Source of the DNA: Eudorina sp. 2006-703-Eu-15
Taxonomy: Eukaryota > Chlorophyta > Chlorophyceae > Chlamydomonadales > Volvocaceae
Direction of reading: 5' to 3'
Assembly: GCA_003117195.1 (NCBI GenBank)
Contig: BDSI01000129.1
Span: forward strand, 1 to 64,000
DNA length: 64,000 bases
How positions within the stretch are numbered: position 1 is the stretch's first letter; every line of letters begins with the position of its first letter. Below are positions 11,101 through 22,200 of the stretch, piece by piece. The notes beneath the pieces are model-generated. The model was not told where the DNA came from and ran no database searches. It was given only the letters and a program-made list of their open reading frames with translations. The translations under genes were made by a program, and so were the position numbers.

Positions 11101-14100
11101 GCACGTGTTCGCGCCCTCCCTTTCCTTCCGCGCCGTTGTCCGCCAGCCCGTTACCTTGTTTTAGTCCTTCCGCTCCGCCCATCCGGCCACCCGCCCGCCC
11201 ATCCGCCCGCCCGCCCGCCGCTCAACCACGCCCTGGCAGACTGGCACCCACCCGCGTCTTGGCGGTCTTGCCCAGCTTGTGCATGTGGAAGCCCGACTGC
11301 ACCAGAGTGATGGGGTGCTGCAGCCGCTGAGTGCAGGCGCTGCAGACGGGGCGCGACCGCGGCGGGCGCGGCGCGGCGCCAGGAGGAAGAGGAAAAGCGA
11401 GTTATGGGCCGAGGAGATCATCATGCGTGGGAAGTGTAGGCCGGCCGCGTTGATGTGGGTCGATTCTGGTAGTCGGACCCGAGGTAGGCGAACCAAACCC
11501 AGCGGGAGAAGTGCGGATAGTGCGGGTTGAGGCTTCGATCTGGTGCTGTAATAATTATTACCCAATCACACCAGGGAACGCACAACCCTAAACCCCGGTC
11601 ACCATTCCCCGCTTTGCGCCCGCAACCCAAAGTTACCTGGGGCACAGGTTGGCCCGGACCGTGTAGTTCGGGTTGCCCGGCGGGATGGCAAAGTCAAGCG
11701 CGCCCAGCGCCAAGATACCCATGTCGTACTGACGTAAGTCCGTACTGATGGTCAACAGGAAGCCGCTGCTGTCCACAATGCCCGACTGGAGGGACGGGTT
11801 GGTGTAATGGACCTGCGCCAAGGCAATCGACACCGGGCGTCAGGCAATGCCGTTAGGCAACGCACAACTAACGCCGCCACCGGCATCATTACCACCACGA
11901 CCACGGCTACCATTAAACCACTGCAAAACCATCACCACTGCATTATCACCATCACCGGCATGGTTTGGTCTTTACTTCGGCGATGTGATGCGCGCCGCAG
12001 TAAAGCCCAAACCATGCCGGTCCTCTATGCGCCGCAACCGGAAAGCGGAGGGCTAAAAAGAAACAGTCCAGACACACTCAGCGGAGGGCGGAGGGCGCGG
12101 GAAAGGAAAGTCAGTGGCCGGGTGGCAGATACGCCGCGCGAGCCCACCTGCAGCGCCAGCCACCTGATGTCACTGTCGCCACCCAGCGGAAGACCTGCTT
12201 CGGCAGGCAGGTCGAAGTGGTTAATGCCAGGAGCCCAGATGGTGTAGAAGGCCTGCGGGGGCACGAGAGGAGGGACAGCCGGGGCTGCAACGTCAGCAGA
12301 GTATGGGTCGCTGGGCCGACATGTAGTAGTAGTATTAGTAGTAGGGTCGATTGGGTCAGGCGGGAAAGCAATGCCAATGGCCGCCGCGTTGGCGCGCTGG
12401 AGGCTCACCACGGCCGGCCTGGGCGGGGCATTTGGCTTGGCAGCTGCCAGGGTCCTCAGATCCACACAGGTATATTTCATGCTTACACATTGACTTAGAC
12501 GTTCGGCATGGAGACGCAAAATCAAATCTGCTCGAGAACGAGACGGTGGGGCTATAAAGAATCACTGATGTTGACCTTTACCCGGCGGCTCTTCTGCGAT
12601 TCGTCATTGTGCAGACGTGGTTGGGCAGCCGTACCAGGCACGCGGGACGCAAGCCCCTTGGCACTGCCCGCCAGCGCCTCCACCCTCCCGCACCCCCGCC
12701 GCCTCCCAACCCCAGTCCTCGCACACCCACCACGCAGGCCGAGTCCATTGACGTACAGTCGTACGTTTCTCCCATTCGGGTCGACGCCTTCGTGCACACG
12801 TAGATGATCATGTGGTGCACCTGGATCGGGTTCTCCACGGCCACCTGCGAGAGCGAGAGAGGAGCGCCAACCACGCATGAACGGAAGGGGCGCGGGAATG
12901 AGGACAGACACGTGAGCGCGTCGGCGGGGGCACGTCCGCTGTGGGGGCCTAGGGGGTTGCCGAACGAAAGCCGTGTCCAGGTGCATGCCGCTCGATGGCG
13001 CGGCCTCAGTTCCGCGTCTGTCGTGCAGAGCACGATGGAAATTGCTGTACTGCCCGTATTGCATGCATCACAACGCCGACAATTAGCTGATTCGCATATC
13101 TGCGGCAGCGCTTATGTGCCCGCGACATCATCTGGTGGGCAGGCGATCCGCAAGCAGCCGCGTGGAACGGATCAATGGCTGTACCGTCTCCGTTTCGCGG
13201 GGGATGGACAATGGCGCCTGTGGCGGCCGCGCGGTACTGCATCGCCGCCTTCAACATCCGACACGCCATCCAGTCCCCACCCACGGGCAGTCTGCCCGTC
13301 CGCGTAGCAGGGCTGCTACGGCAGCAGCCCTTCAGCACATGCATACGGAATGCAGTGCGCCGGCCGTGCCGTATTCCCGTACCAAAACCTGCGCACCTGC
13401 CCCCGAATCGCATGCACCTTGGTGTCGGGCTGCGAAGCGGAAAGTACGGTGGGGCATGGGAAGGTGTTAGACCTATACAAACAGTGGGTCAAGTCAGACG
13501 TGGCAGGGTCCCGGACGAGCGTGTTCTACAGACACAGAATGAAAGAGCAGGTCGTGTAGGGGCCACGCTATCTGACGACCGAACGGACGCGTCTCACCAG
13601 TACGAAGGCTATGACACGACATTGGGTCCCGCTGGATAGGCACCGACCTTCCCGTTTGGGTTCCGCTGCAACATTCATTCATTCATTCATTCATCCGTTC
13701 ATCCATAACACGTTCATGATGCATCCGAATGCTAAACGATAAAGACCGTGTTCCAAGATCAGTTACCCTCGAGACCTCTGAAGGCAATAAGCGAGGACGA
13801 AATCGGCATGGCCAGCGGAAAAACAGGGAGATGATGCAGTGCGGCCCGCGCTCACATTGGCCACTAGTAGGTTACGGGCACAGCGTGTACGGTGCATTGC
13901 AAATGATTCCGACACCCGACCAGGGGGTCCGACCCGCTTGTGCGTGTGGGGGCTTGTGCTCCCACAAGATTGCGCGGGGGCTTGTGCTCCCACAAGATTG
14001 CGCGCGGCCTGGCACAGGGGGTGTCAGAAAATGCAGCACCCTGCCAGAGCGTAGCGTCGGGACAACTTACGTTGGGGACCTCAAAATCCCGGCACAGGTA

Positions 14101-14438
14101 GCTGGTGTCCTGGGCCGGGACCACCGCCTTGTCCATCCGGACCTCCCAGATGTGGGTTGCGTTGGGAGCGGAGGGCGCCGCTGCCGGGGACGACGGAGCG
14201 GACTGCGCGGGGTCCGCGGTCGGTAGCAGTGGCAGCAGGACGAGCTGCGTCGTCCCGCGGTGTTCAGTGCCATGGTACCCCCAGCCAACGCCGTACGCAT
14301 ATATGAAGTACTGCATCGTCCCGCGTATGATTCTGTACAGGGGCATCGATTGGCAACAGGTCACGGGATTGCACATGCGTGGCGTATGACCAATCGGACT
14401 TCCGGCAAAGAAGGTGGTTACGAAGCATGCTCACGAAG

Positions 14439-14471
<33 letters not shown>

Positions 14472-15797
14472 TGAGGCTGATCGTGGCCATTACCCCCTCC
14501 AACTAGCTAATCAGAACGAGTGTCATTTACGATTACTAACGGAAGTCACACCTTCGCCGCACAGCGCGGCCACAGTGAGCAGTGAAGAGGCTGATAGACG
14601 TCGCGTGCCCCACTTATGGATGCGCATGGCTAGCCCAGCAGAAGGTCTTCGGGTTCACACATGTACGAGCAACGAGACGCTCGGTTTAGCACTCTGGCGG
14701 TGTGACATGCTATGAAAAATAGTATTCGAAGAGGTCGTTGATGAGCTAAGTTGATACCCTTTGATACTTGCCCTGACATGCCGTAATGGAGTACAAGGGT
14801 TTCCTACAAGGTTTGAGAGGTCCTGGTTAACATATCATACGTTTATTTCCAATGCTCGCCAGTGCCTCCTCCGGCAATGGTTTATGTTGGACCACTCGCT
14901 CGGATAATGCCGCGTCCGTTCATAGTCTGAACGGATGCTGCCCGCAGGCCCCGACCGGATCCAGTTCCTTGTGAAGAGGGGGCGATTATCATGTTCGCAA
15001 ACGGCTAAGGGGATGAAACATTGTGCGAGATTTCGCTCATACTTTACTACTGTGAATTCTAGTCCTTGACTGACATAGGCTCGCGTCATTCATGCTTAGA
15101 GAAAAATCCACCGAAAATGATTTAGACGGCATGATTTAGACGGCAAGCACTTGCGCGCTATTGACGGATCGGGTTCGTGTACGCACCCCTCAGGCAATAC
15201 CCCCCCTCTCCCCCCTGGAACCATGACCTAGACCGCCCCCCCTTGACAATCATAACCTGGTATACCTAGCAGCCCAGCAGGGTAACTATTGAGAGGGGTT
15301 TTCGCCGGGTGTTCTGGCTCTTACTGTCTGTCTTCTTCTTCATTGCAGGTGTCCAGCGGTCGCCAGAAGACAGCGGTGGTCGTCCCATTCGTCCAAGCCG
15401 CTGAGGTTAAGTGGTCGTCCTGTCCGGAAACATCTAGACCTGGCATCTGAAACGCGACAGACCAATAGTCCCCGATCCACCATCCGGCGTCGCCTGTCAG
15501 GTTGCGGCGGACGATGGCCATGTCCGCTCCCTTCATGCCGCCCGCCTCCGAGACACCGAACCCGAGCCAGTCCCAGGTACCCTCAATTTCCAGTGCAATG
15601 GTGACTGCATCTCCATCATCCCGCCAATGAAGCGCGGCGTTGGGGCTCAACAAGCTGCAGCCGCTGAAGTCCTGAAAAGTTAGGTCACAGCTCGCGCTTT
15701 TCGCAGGGTTACAAACGTAGGCCAGTATAGCTAGCGCATGCAATAGTCCTGGGACAGTTGGCCGCACATGGCGGTGCCAAAGCGCGAGGATGAACAT
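7726..15797 (-). CDS. Secreted DOMON-copper type II monooxygenase, Pro-rich tail
   Basis: Ten exons in phase: 15797-15325, 14332-14071, 12844-12731, 12396-12148 (start least certain), 11812-11637, 11339-11252, 10735-10670, 9808-9681, 8964-8790, 8331-7726; about 778 residues. Order: signal peptide (1-36), DOMON domain (about 37-185), the two copper monooxygenase domains (about 215-570), then a Pro-rich tail (about 620-778). The family (dopamine beta-hydroxylase, MOXD1, PHM) hydroxylates substrates with two coppers and ascorbate. All six ligands are visible: His255-His256 (VHHMIIY), His368 (VHYTNP), His443 and His445 (FHMHKLG) and Met519 (DEM-C, split by an intron). DOMON fused to the monooxygenase places it nearer DBH/MOXD1 than peptidylglycine amidating enzyme. 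The substrate is unknown. The tail of SPSPxP and KPPPP motifs is typical of algal Hyp-rich wall glycoproteins and suggests retention in the wall. The only upstream in-frame ATG that gives a signal peptide is 15797. Confidence 0.92.
9122..9185. repeat. Tandem CCCAGTGCCCGGCCG repeats in an intron
   Basis: About four copies of a 16-18 bp unit CCCAG(T/C)GCCCGGCCG(T/C) lie within the last but one intron region of the monooxygenase gene. Confidence 0.8.
9528..9678. repeat. Tandem repeats rich in TTCGGCCCGGGA, in an intron
   Basis: Units of about 29 bp, first GGAAGTTCGACCTGGGATTC and then diverging to AAGTTCGGCCCGGGA, recur about six times. They end only a few bases from the donor of the monooxygenase exon 9808-9681. 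Confidence 0.85.
13672..13704. repeat. (ATTC)n microsatellite
   Basis: Five to six ATTC units followed by degenerate ATCC units, within the intron between the second and third monooxygenase exons. Confidence 0.85.
13948..14003. repeat. Two exact 28-bp units, each with a hairpin
   Basis: The 28-base unit at 13948-13975 is repeated exactly at 13976-14003. Each unit contains CTTGTG-CTCC-CACAAG, a six-base-pair stem. The array lies just beyond the donor of the monooxygenase exon 14332-14071, inside the intron. Confidence 0.9.
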
Positions 15798-15830
15798 TCC
15801 CCTTTCACTTGCTCGGAGTCTCAGAAACAC

Positions 15831-16249
15831 GTAATACTTGGTGATACAATCAAAAACGAAATAGGATTGAGTTAATGTTGTAGCAATTCATCCTCGTGAT
15901 TGCGTTGAATTTTGTGTATCACTGGGAGGTCAGCAGGACTGTGGCGAGAAACATCCGAGACGAAGTGCATGGTGAGAGACGAATTCAACAGGCAATACTT
16001 ATTGTATAGAGTGCGCGACACAAGTAAAAACAATGAGGAGTTCCGTACAATGGACGAGAGGCGGGATGGCAAGTTTTGCTATCTCTGCTGCACACATACA
16101 CGAGCACGTGGCTTTACTTTCAATGTCCTTACTCCACAGGCCAGCATGGGAACCACGGTTTCCGCTGGCGTGCTGCTGTTTTGCGCCGCTGTCATTTTGA
16201 AAGTGAAAGGACTCGAGGGCCTACCAACCTAGCCATTCCTCTCCCCAAA
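15831..16249. other. Divergent intergenic region between two genes
   Basis: About 450 bases separate the start codon of the minus-strand monooxygenase (15797) and the start of the plus-strand large gene (16250), so promoters for both must lie here or in unrecognised upstream exons. I see no clear TATA box or other recognisable regulatory site. Confidence 0.4.
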
Positions 16250-19200
16250 ATGGCAGAGCATGCTTTTCAGCCAGCCATGGCACATGATGCCCTTGCAGCG
16301 ACTCATAACAACAAGTTTGAGCACCACATTGTTTACCTGTTGGACGTCGACGCGCTCGCGACTTTGCTGCGGAACGACGATGCTGCATCGCGGTGTGCCA
16401 ACGTGGGGGACCAGCAGACCACAATTTACGCGGCCGGAGGGCATGAAAGTCACGGCGGAGTCGCTCCGGAGAGGGTCGCGGAGGTGTTAACGCGGATCTC
16501 GCAGGTCTACACGCAGCTTCACGGTTATTCTACCGCTGTTTCTTATCATATGATCAGCACCAAGTAAGGGATGAACGAATGCGAGCTATTATCTGGAGGG
16601 TCTCCGCATGGCGAGTACACTTTGCGACGTTGAAACGGCGTGCAGGAGCAAGTTCACACAAGAAAAGGTCGAATCGTTGAAGTCAAAAATTGCCAGCCTC
16701 TCAGCTGCTGACCTATGTGCGGGTGGGTGATTCGGCACGTAGGCCCCGTGCCTCACGCGGGCCCTGCCTGACGTTGCCTGTACCTGTTCGCAGCCTTCTA
16801 TTAGTTGACGTCGGTTGTGCGACGTGATGTCTGGGCGAATTGACTTTATGGGGTGCCTGGTTTTGGTTGTTTGTCCGAGTCTTAACCACAGCGCGCGGAG
16901 GAGCTCATGCGAGGACGGTGTGTGCCCTCTTCGCGTTGCTTAGCCCCGCAGAGTGCTGCGGGCGCTGCGGGTGTAGCCAAAAGCGGGGATTCCCGCACAC
17001 CGTTGCACGTCCATACAGAGATGTACGCTCTCCTGAAGGCGCTATCCGAGCCGGCAGCAGGTATGCGTGCCGACCGCAGCAGCAAGTTGTATGAGGACCT
17101 CGGTCGGTCAACCAATGCACATGTATGATGTGCTCGCACTCGACTTGTTGACGACATGCTTCGCCGTGGGCTTGCAGCTGGAACGCAAGCGCCTAGCAGC
17201 AGCACGTGGCTGGAGAACGTCAGCCACCACGTGCAGCAGGCCACCGGTCGGTTCATAGCAGCCATGAACGCCGCTGCGGCAAACAGGGGTGAGTGCAGGC
17301 AACCGCGGGATACGTCTGATGGCTGGGGTAGGGATACTTGAAATAAGGGGATTGTAGACGGAGAACAAGCCACGAGGAGCATGACAACACGCTAAACCTT
17401 GGCGCAGGCTCCCAAGTGAAGGCGGCAACCTTCGTGCTGGTCACACCAGCTCCCCAAATAGGTACGCGTGCCCTTTCCAACGATTATCGTTTTCCCAAAG
17501 CTTGCCGGCGGGCGAATCCTCGTACGCAAGGTTGTCCACGCGCTGTTGTCGGTGTTCCAATACTTCTTGCAAATCTGAAAACAGTCGTACCACACAGGGC
17601 GCCCGGTGAAGCCCATGGAGCCCTTCAGTACGGAGCTGCTCACAACGCTGCGGCAGGTGCATGCCAAGTTCATGTGGCTCGATCCGTCGGGTAAGGCTGC
17701 CATAGGTCCTCCTCAAGATCTGGTCAAGTCACCTAGCCGTGGGGATGTACCCATGTATTTCGCGTTGGGATGTTGATGGGCAATGGATAAGTGCGCAGAA
17801 GTATTGCCATTTGTTCGACCCACGGGTGCATTTCTTGGATGAGTCGAACGAAGCACAAGCCCAGAAGATACATTGAGGAAACGGGGGACATGGAGTACGA
17901 CAGATGCGGCATGTACGACATTGCGGGTGCGGATCGAAAGCATGGTGATAGAAACCGTGTAAGCGACAGGAAAACGGGGCAACACGAGGGCAAAGCTCTT
18001 CGCCGCTGCCTGTCGGCGTGGGGCATCCCCCTGCACGAGGGGCGCCGCAACATGCCACTGGGGAGACAAACGGGAAAGCGGCGGCTGGTGTGGTGGGAAC
18101 GGCGAGTGCGCGGGTATGCGGGAGGTAGGAGGGGCACCTGGGGCGGATGGGGCTCAGTGGGCGCAGCGTTAATGATCGGTAGCTCTTTGGAGTCCAGTTT
18201 TGGGGGTCAAGGTTGAACGTTCCCCACACTGGGAGCTCGAACGTTCCCGGTTAACGGAGCTACTGCATGCGCACGCCTTGGCTTTGGGCTGATAGGGACC
18301 ACCGACGCGGGCCGGAGGAGCCAGCTGGAGGCCGCGGTTGCGGCCGCAGCAGCATCTGTAGCGCAGCCGCAGCTTGGATCCCTGGCGGACAGTGCTCCTG
18401 CCGAGGTGCAGCTTGCGCTTCTCCTATGGTAAGCTGATGCTGGGCCTGTGCTCCGGATGTGTGCCCCTCAGAAAGTGGTGCAGCATGCACGTTGGCTGCC
18501 AGGTTGGCGATGGTGCAAGCATCTGCGCGTACGCAAGCGGCTGATTCAGCCCTTAAAACGAAACTTCTGGTATTGAAGCAGATGCCGCAATCACCTGGTA
18601 ACGGCGTGCTATCTTAGGGGAATCAGCTATTGTCTGCTATTGGTCCCTGGGTTATATGTCCATGCATGCTACCGGCTGACCGTGTGCAATCTGATGTACC
18701 AATACCCGTTTATCGGGATGCTTTTCGGCTGCTGCAGCTCGCACTGGCGGCAGGAGGGCGCGTCTGTTGACTGCATGGCGCCGCAGCCTGGACTGGGCCT
18801 GCCGCTGTTGCCGCTGGCCGGGTTGACTGTTCCCGACATCTTCGAGTCCAAAGGTACGTGCGAGAAACGTGGGGACTTGCGGCGCCGCCGCCGCCAGCCG
18901 CTCCGCCGCCGGCCATGGCGCAGCTTGGAGGTCGCCTGGAACTGGAGATGCATGGTGACTGCATCAACGGTCGGGTAATTATGACTGCGCAACGGGATGT
19001 ATAGGAACATGTTGGACAACAACGGCGCTTGCAAAGCATGGTGGCGCTGCGCGGGTCAAACTTGGGTTTAGGCGCCCCCACGCATGTCGTGCGTACCTAC
19101 TGTTCTCTCTGCCGCCCGTCAACCTGCATGTCCCTCAGCCGTGCTGGAGACTATCCTGCGCCGGATAGTTGCAGCGGAGCCGCCGGGTGCTTACGGCCCC

Positions 19201-22200
19201 CTGCCGGACTCGTTCAAAGTCTGCGAATTCCAGGGCTACAAGGAGAGGTTTATCCTTGATAAGTGGAGTTACCGGGTGTGGACAGAGACAACGATGCTCA
19301 CCACGTTGAGGTATGCGTTGCAAGAACAGGCGGCAGGAATGCGTTTAATACTTGAGCTCCGAGGCGTTGGTCACGATGATGCCATACAGGGCGCGACGCT
19401 TGTCCCCCCGGTGTTTCGTTGGGGCCGCACGTCAAACGGCGTGGCAGGGAGCTTGCGCACATGTCGACTGCCTCACACGCATCGCTTGTTGTGCCTTTCC
19501 CCTGCAGCTACCTGCAAGGCATCACCGCCAACAGGCAACTCCAGCTGCCGTCCCTCAGGGTCAGGTCTGGTAAGTTGCGCAAGGATGGTTGTAAACTTGA
19601 TTGACATTTTGGCAATGTTTGGGACGAAGCGGGGCAGCTACAGACACGTTTGTAGCCACTATTTGGCCTTGAGATGTACTGACGACGCAATACGCGAGCA
19701 TTTACCTTCAGCATGGTGTTCATGCCGTGCTCGCAGAACCGCACAAGGCTGCTGCCGCAGCCAAGGCCGCACCCGCAGTAGCCATCAAGGGGGCATGGCA
19801 GAAGCGTGGCGGGCCTGCCGGTGGCCACAACCCGCACGCGCGGCCGCCGATGGGCCCGCCGCCTCCTGTCACGGGTGCGGGGCATCGCGCCGGCCCAGGA
19901 GCATTAGCCGGAAGACCTGGTCCACTCACAGCAAGCGCACAGGTGTGGTATAGGCGCCGCGCACGCGGGATGTGGTCTCCACCGTGTGCACAAACAGTTC
20001 TGGGAAAATGCTGTGGGCTCGCTTGCATGCAGCGATTCACCATGCGCAACGATTCGAAGGGCAACATTGCTTGCGCTGTGAGGCGTGCCCTTGTTTGGCC
20101 TGACTACATTGCATCCTGGTCCCTTCCATAGATGAACGCACCTGCGGGCGCCGGGTCACGCCAGCCGCTGAAGCCTGGCCTTGGAGGGAAGCCCTCCGGT
20201 CCACCTGCCGGCCGCCTGCCCTCGGGATCAGCAGGGCCCGGGGCTGCCAGCCGACCGCAGAAAGGGCAGAACAAGGTAAGGCGCATGGCGGGCATGTATT
20301 CTTGGTCTCTGCAGGGGGCCTGCACTGCAATGCGCGCAACGACCATGGCTTGTGCACAGCAATACCGCCTTGTTACTCCCTGAAGGAGCCACATCGCAGG
20401 TGGTTCCCGGCCGCAGTGGTAATAGCCAGGCATTTAGGCTAATTCAGTGCGGTTGTCTGCCATGCCGCAGCCAACGAAACCGACCGCACGCCCGCCGGCA
20501 GTTGATCCAGTCGCAGCGGGACCAGGAAACAGCTACACACTCGGTCGCGGATCGGGCAAGCGAATCGCACAGGTAAGGCGCGCAGGTCGAATGGCTTCGT
20601 GACCTGGGACTTGTGACCTTCGGTGGGACCGGTACCAGTATGGCATCATGTCGTGAAGCGGCAGCATGCTGTGCAAAAGCCACATGCGGCACTGGCGGTG
20701 GGCCTTTCCCACTGTCCGTCTGCCGCGCCATGCCCGCCGGTACCTGTAGGCCCTGGAGCAGGGTGCACTTACAGGCGCAGGACCTGCCGGCATCACCGCT
20801 AAATTGGGCACAGAACAGCAAAGCGTTGCAGCAGCGGCAATGCCCCTTGGCGGTGCGTCTGGGGCTGGTGGCGCGGCCGGTGCCGGAGGAGCTGGCGGGA
20901 GTCGCTGGGTGTGGGCGCCGCTGAGCGTTGAGGAGCTGGCCGCGCAGGCTGCGCGGGATGGTGGCATGGTTGCTGTGGATGACCAGCTGGACGTCGGCGA
21001 ACTGCTGCGACAGGCGGACGAGTAGGTTTAATTGCGGGGCGATGGGAAATCCCGTGCACGGCGTGTGGGGTCCCGGTACGACGTGTGGGGTCTGCGACAA
21101 CGTGCGCAACGATGCTAGCCAGTGAGGAGCCCTCGCTCGATGGTATATTGTGGCTGCCGCCTGCCACCGCAGGCAAATGCACGACTTCATCTCTGGAGAC
21201 CTTAAAGCAACCATTCGCAAGGATGAGAAGCTGTTGCGAAGGTCTCAGCGGAAGCAGGAGCAGGTTGACCCACATTCAAAGGCGAGCGGCGACCAGCAGC
21301 ACGTTCCGCAGGCTGCCCAGAGTGCGGACGGCCCAAGCGCCAAGCGTCAACGTATCGCGCCCATCGAGGCGCTGCAGCCAGCATTGACCGACGCGCGCAG
21401 CCGCTTACGGAGCAAACGTGAGACCCATGGTGCAGGCCGCGAAGCGAAAGCACAGAAATGTTCGGGGCACCATTTGCTAGGCAGGGGCCAATGTTGTGGT
21501 CCAATGCGGGCACTTGCGGGCATCAAGTTGCCCGACCATCTCCCACAGTGAACTAAAACTCGTCCCAGTGATATGACTGCATCCTCGTCGCGAAATGTCG
21601 TGCAATACCAAGCTTTTGCCGGGGGGGTCGGGTACCAGTACAAGGTCACAAACCGCGGCTGCTGACTCTCTGGAACCCACCATATCCTGTTTACGGGACC
21701 ATCTTCCCCCAGTCCTGGTAGCGCCCGCCAAGCTCTCGCGTCACGAGGAACGGCTGCCCGGCTGGCAGCCACCGGTGGAGTTGGTTCTGGAGCGCTCTCG
21801 GGAGCACACGCGGTCGGTGGTAGACTCGCTTCTTCGGTGAGTCGTCCTGGGGGCGATGGAGGTCAGCATTTTTCTGAGAGTATGCGCAATTCTAGGAACC
21901 GGGCCACATGCCGCTGTAGCTTGCCATGAAAGCACTGGCGCGCTGAAGTAACAATATGGGCCTGCATTGTTGCCATGACAGAGCATCCGAGCGGGCCGTC
22001 TCCGTCGCGGTGCGCGGGGTGCGGAAGCAAGCGGCAGAGCGGCGAGCCAGGTCCAGACTGACGGTGAGGAACTGGGGATCCCTAATCGGGGAGCATCGTG
22101 ACAAGGGAACTGTGGTGTCGGAACAGGAACAGAGGTCAGAGTAACCAGGTGGCGTGACTGCGCTGCGCCCTACCAGCGGTTTGTGCGCCTCAGTCATTTT

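Noticed and set aside
17440..17703. An in-frame TGA within an apparently continuous open segment (IIVFPKLAGG...VFQYFLQI-stop-KQSYHTG), suggesting a pseudogene or selenocysteine
   Set aside because: Splicing 17461 to 17598 with a GT donor and CAG acceptor in matching phase removes the stop, so it lies in an intron.
19139..19310. Similarity of LPDSFKVCEFQGYKERF to the N-terminal part of SEN1/senataxin helicases
   Set aside because: Too short and loose, and no helicase motifs such as GxxGxGKT follow in the later exons.
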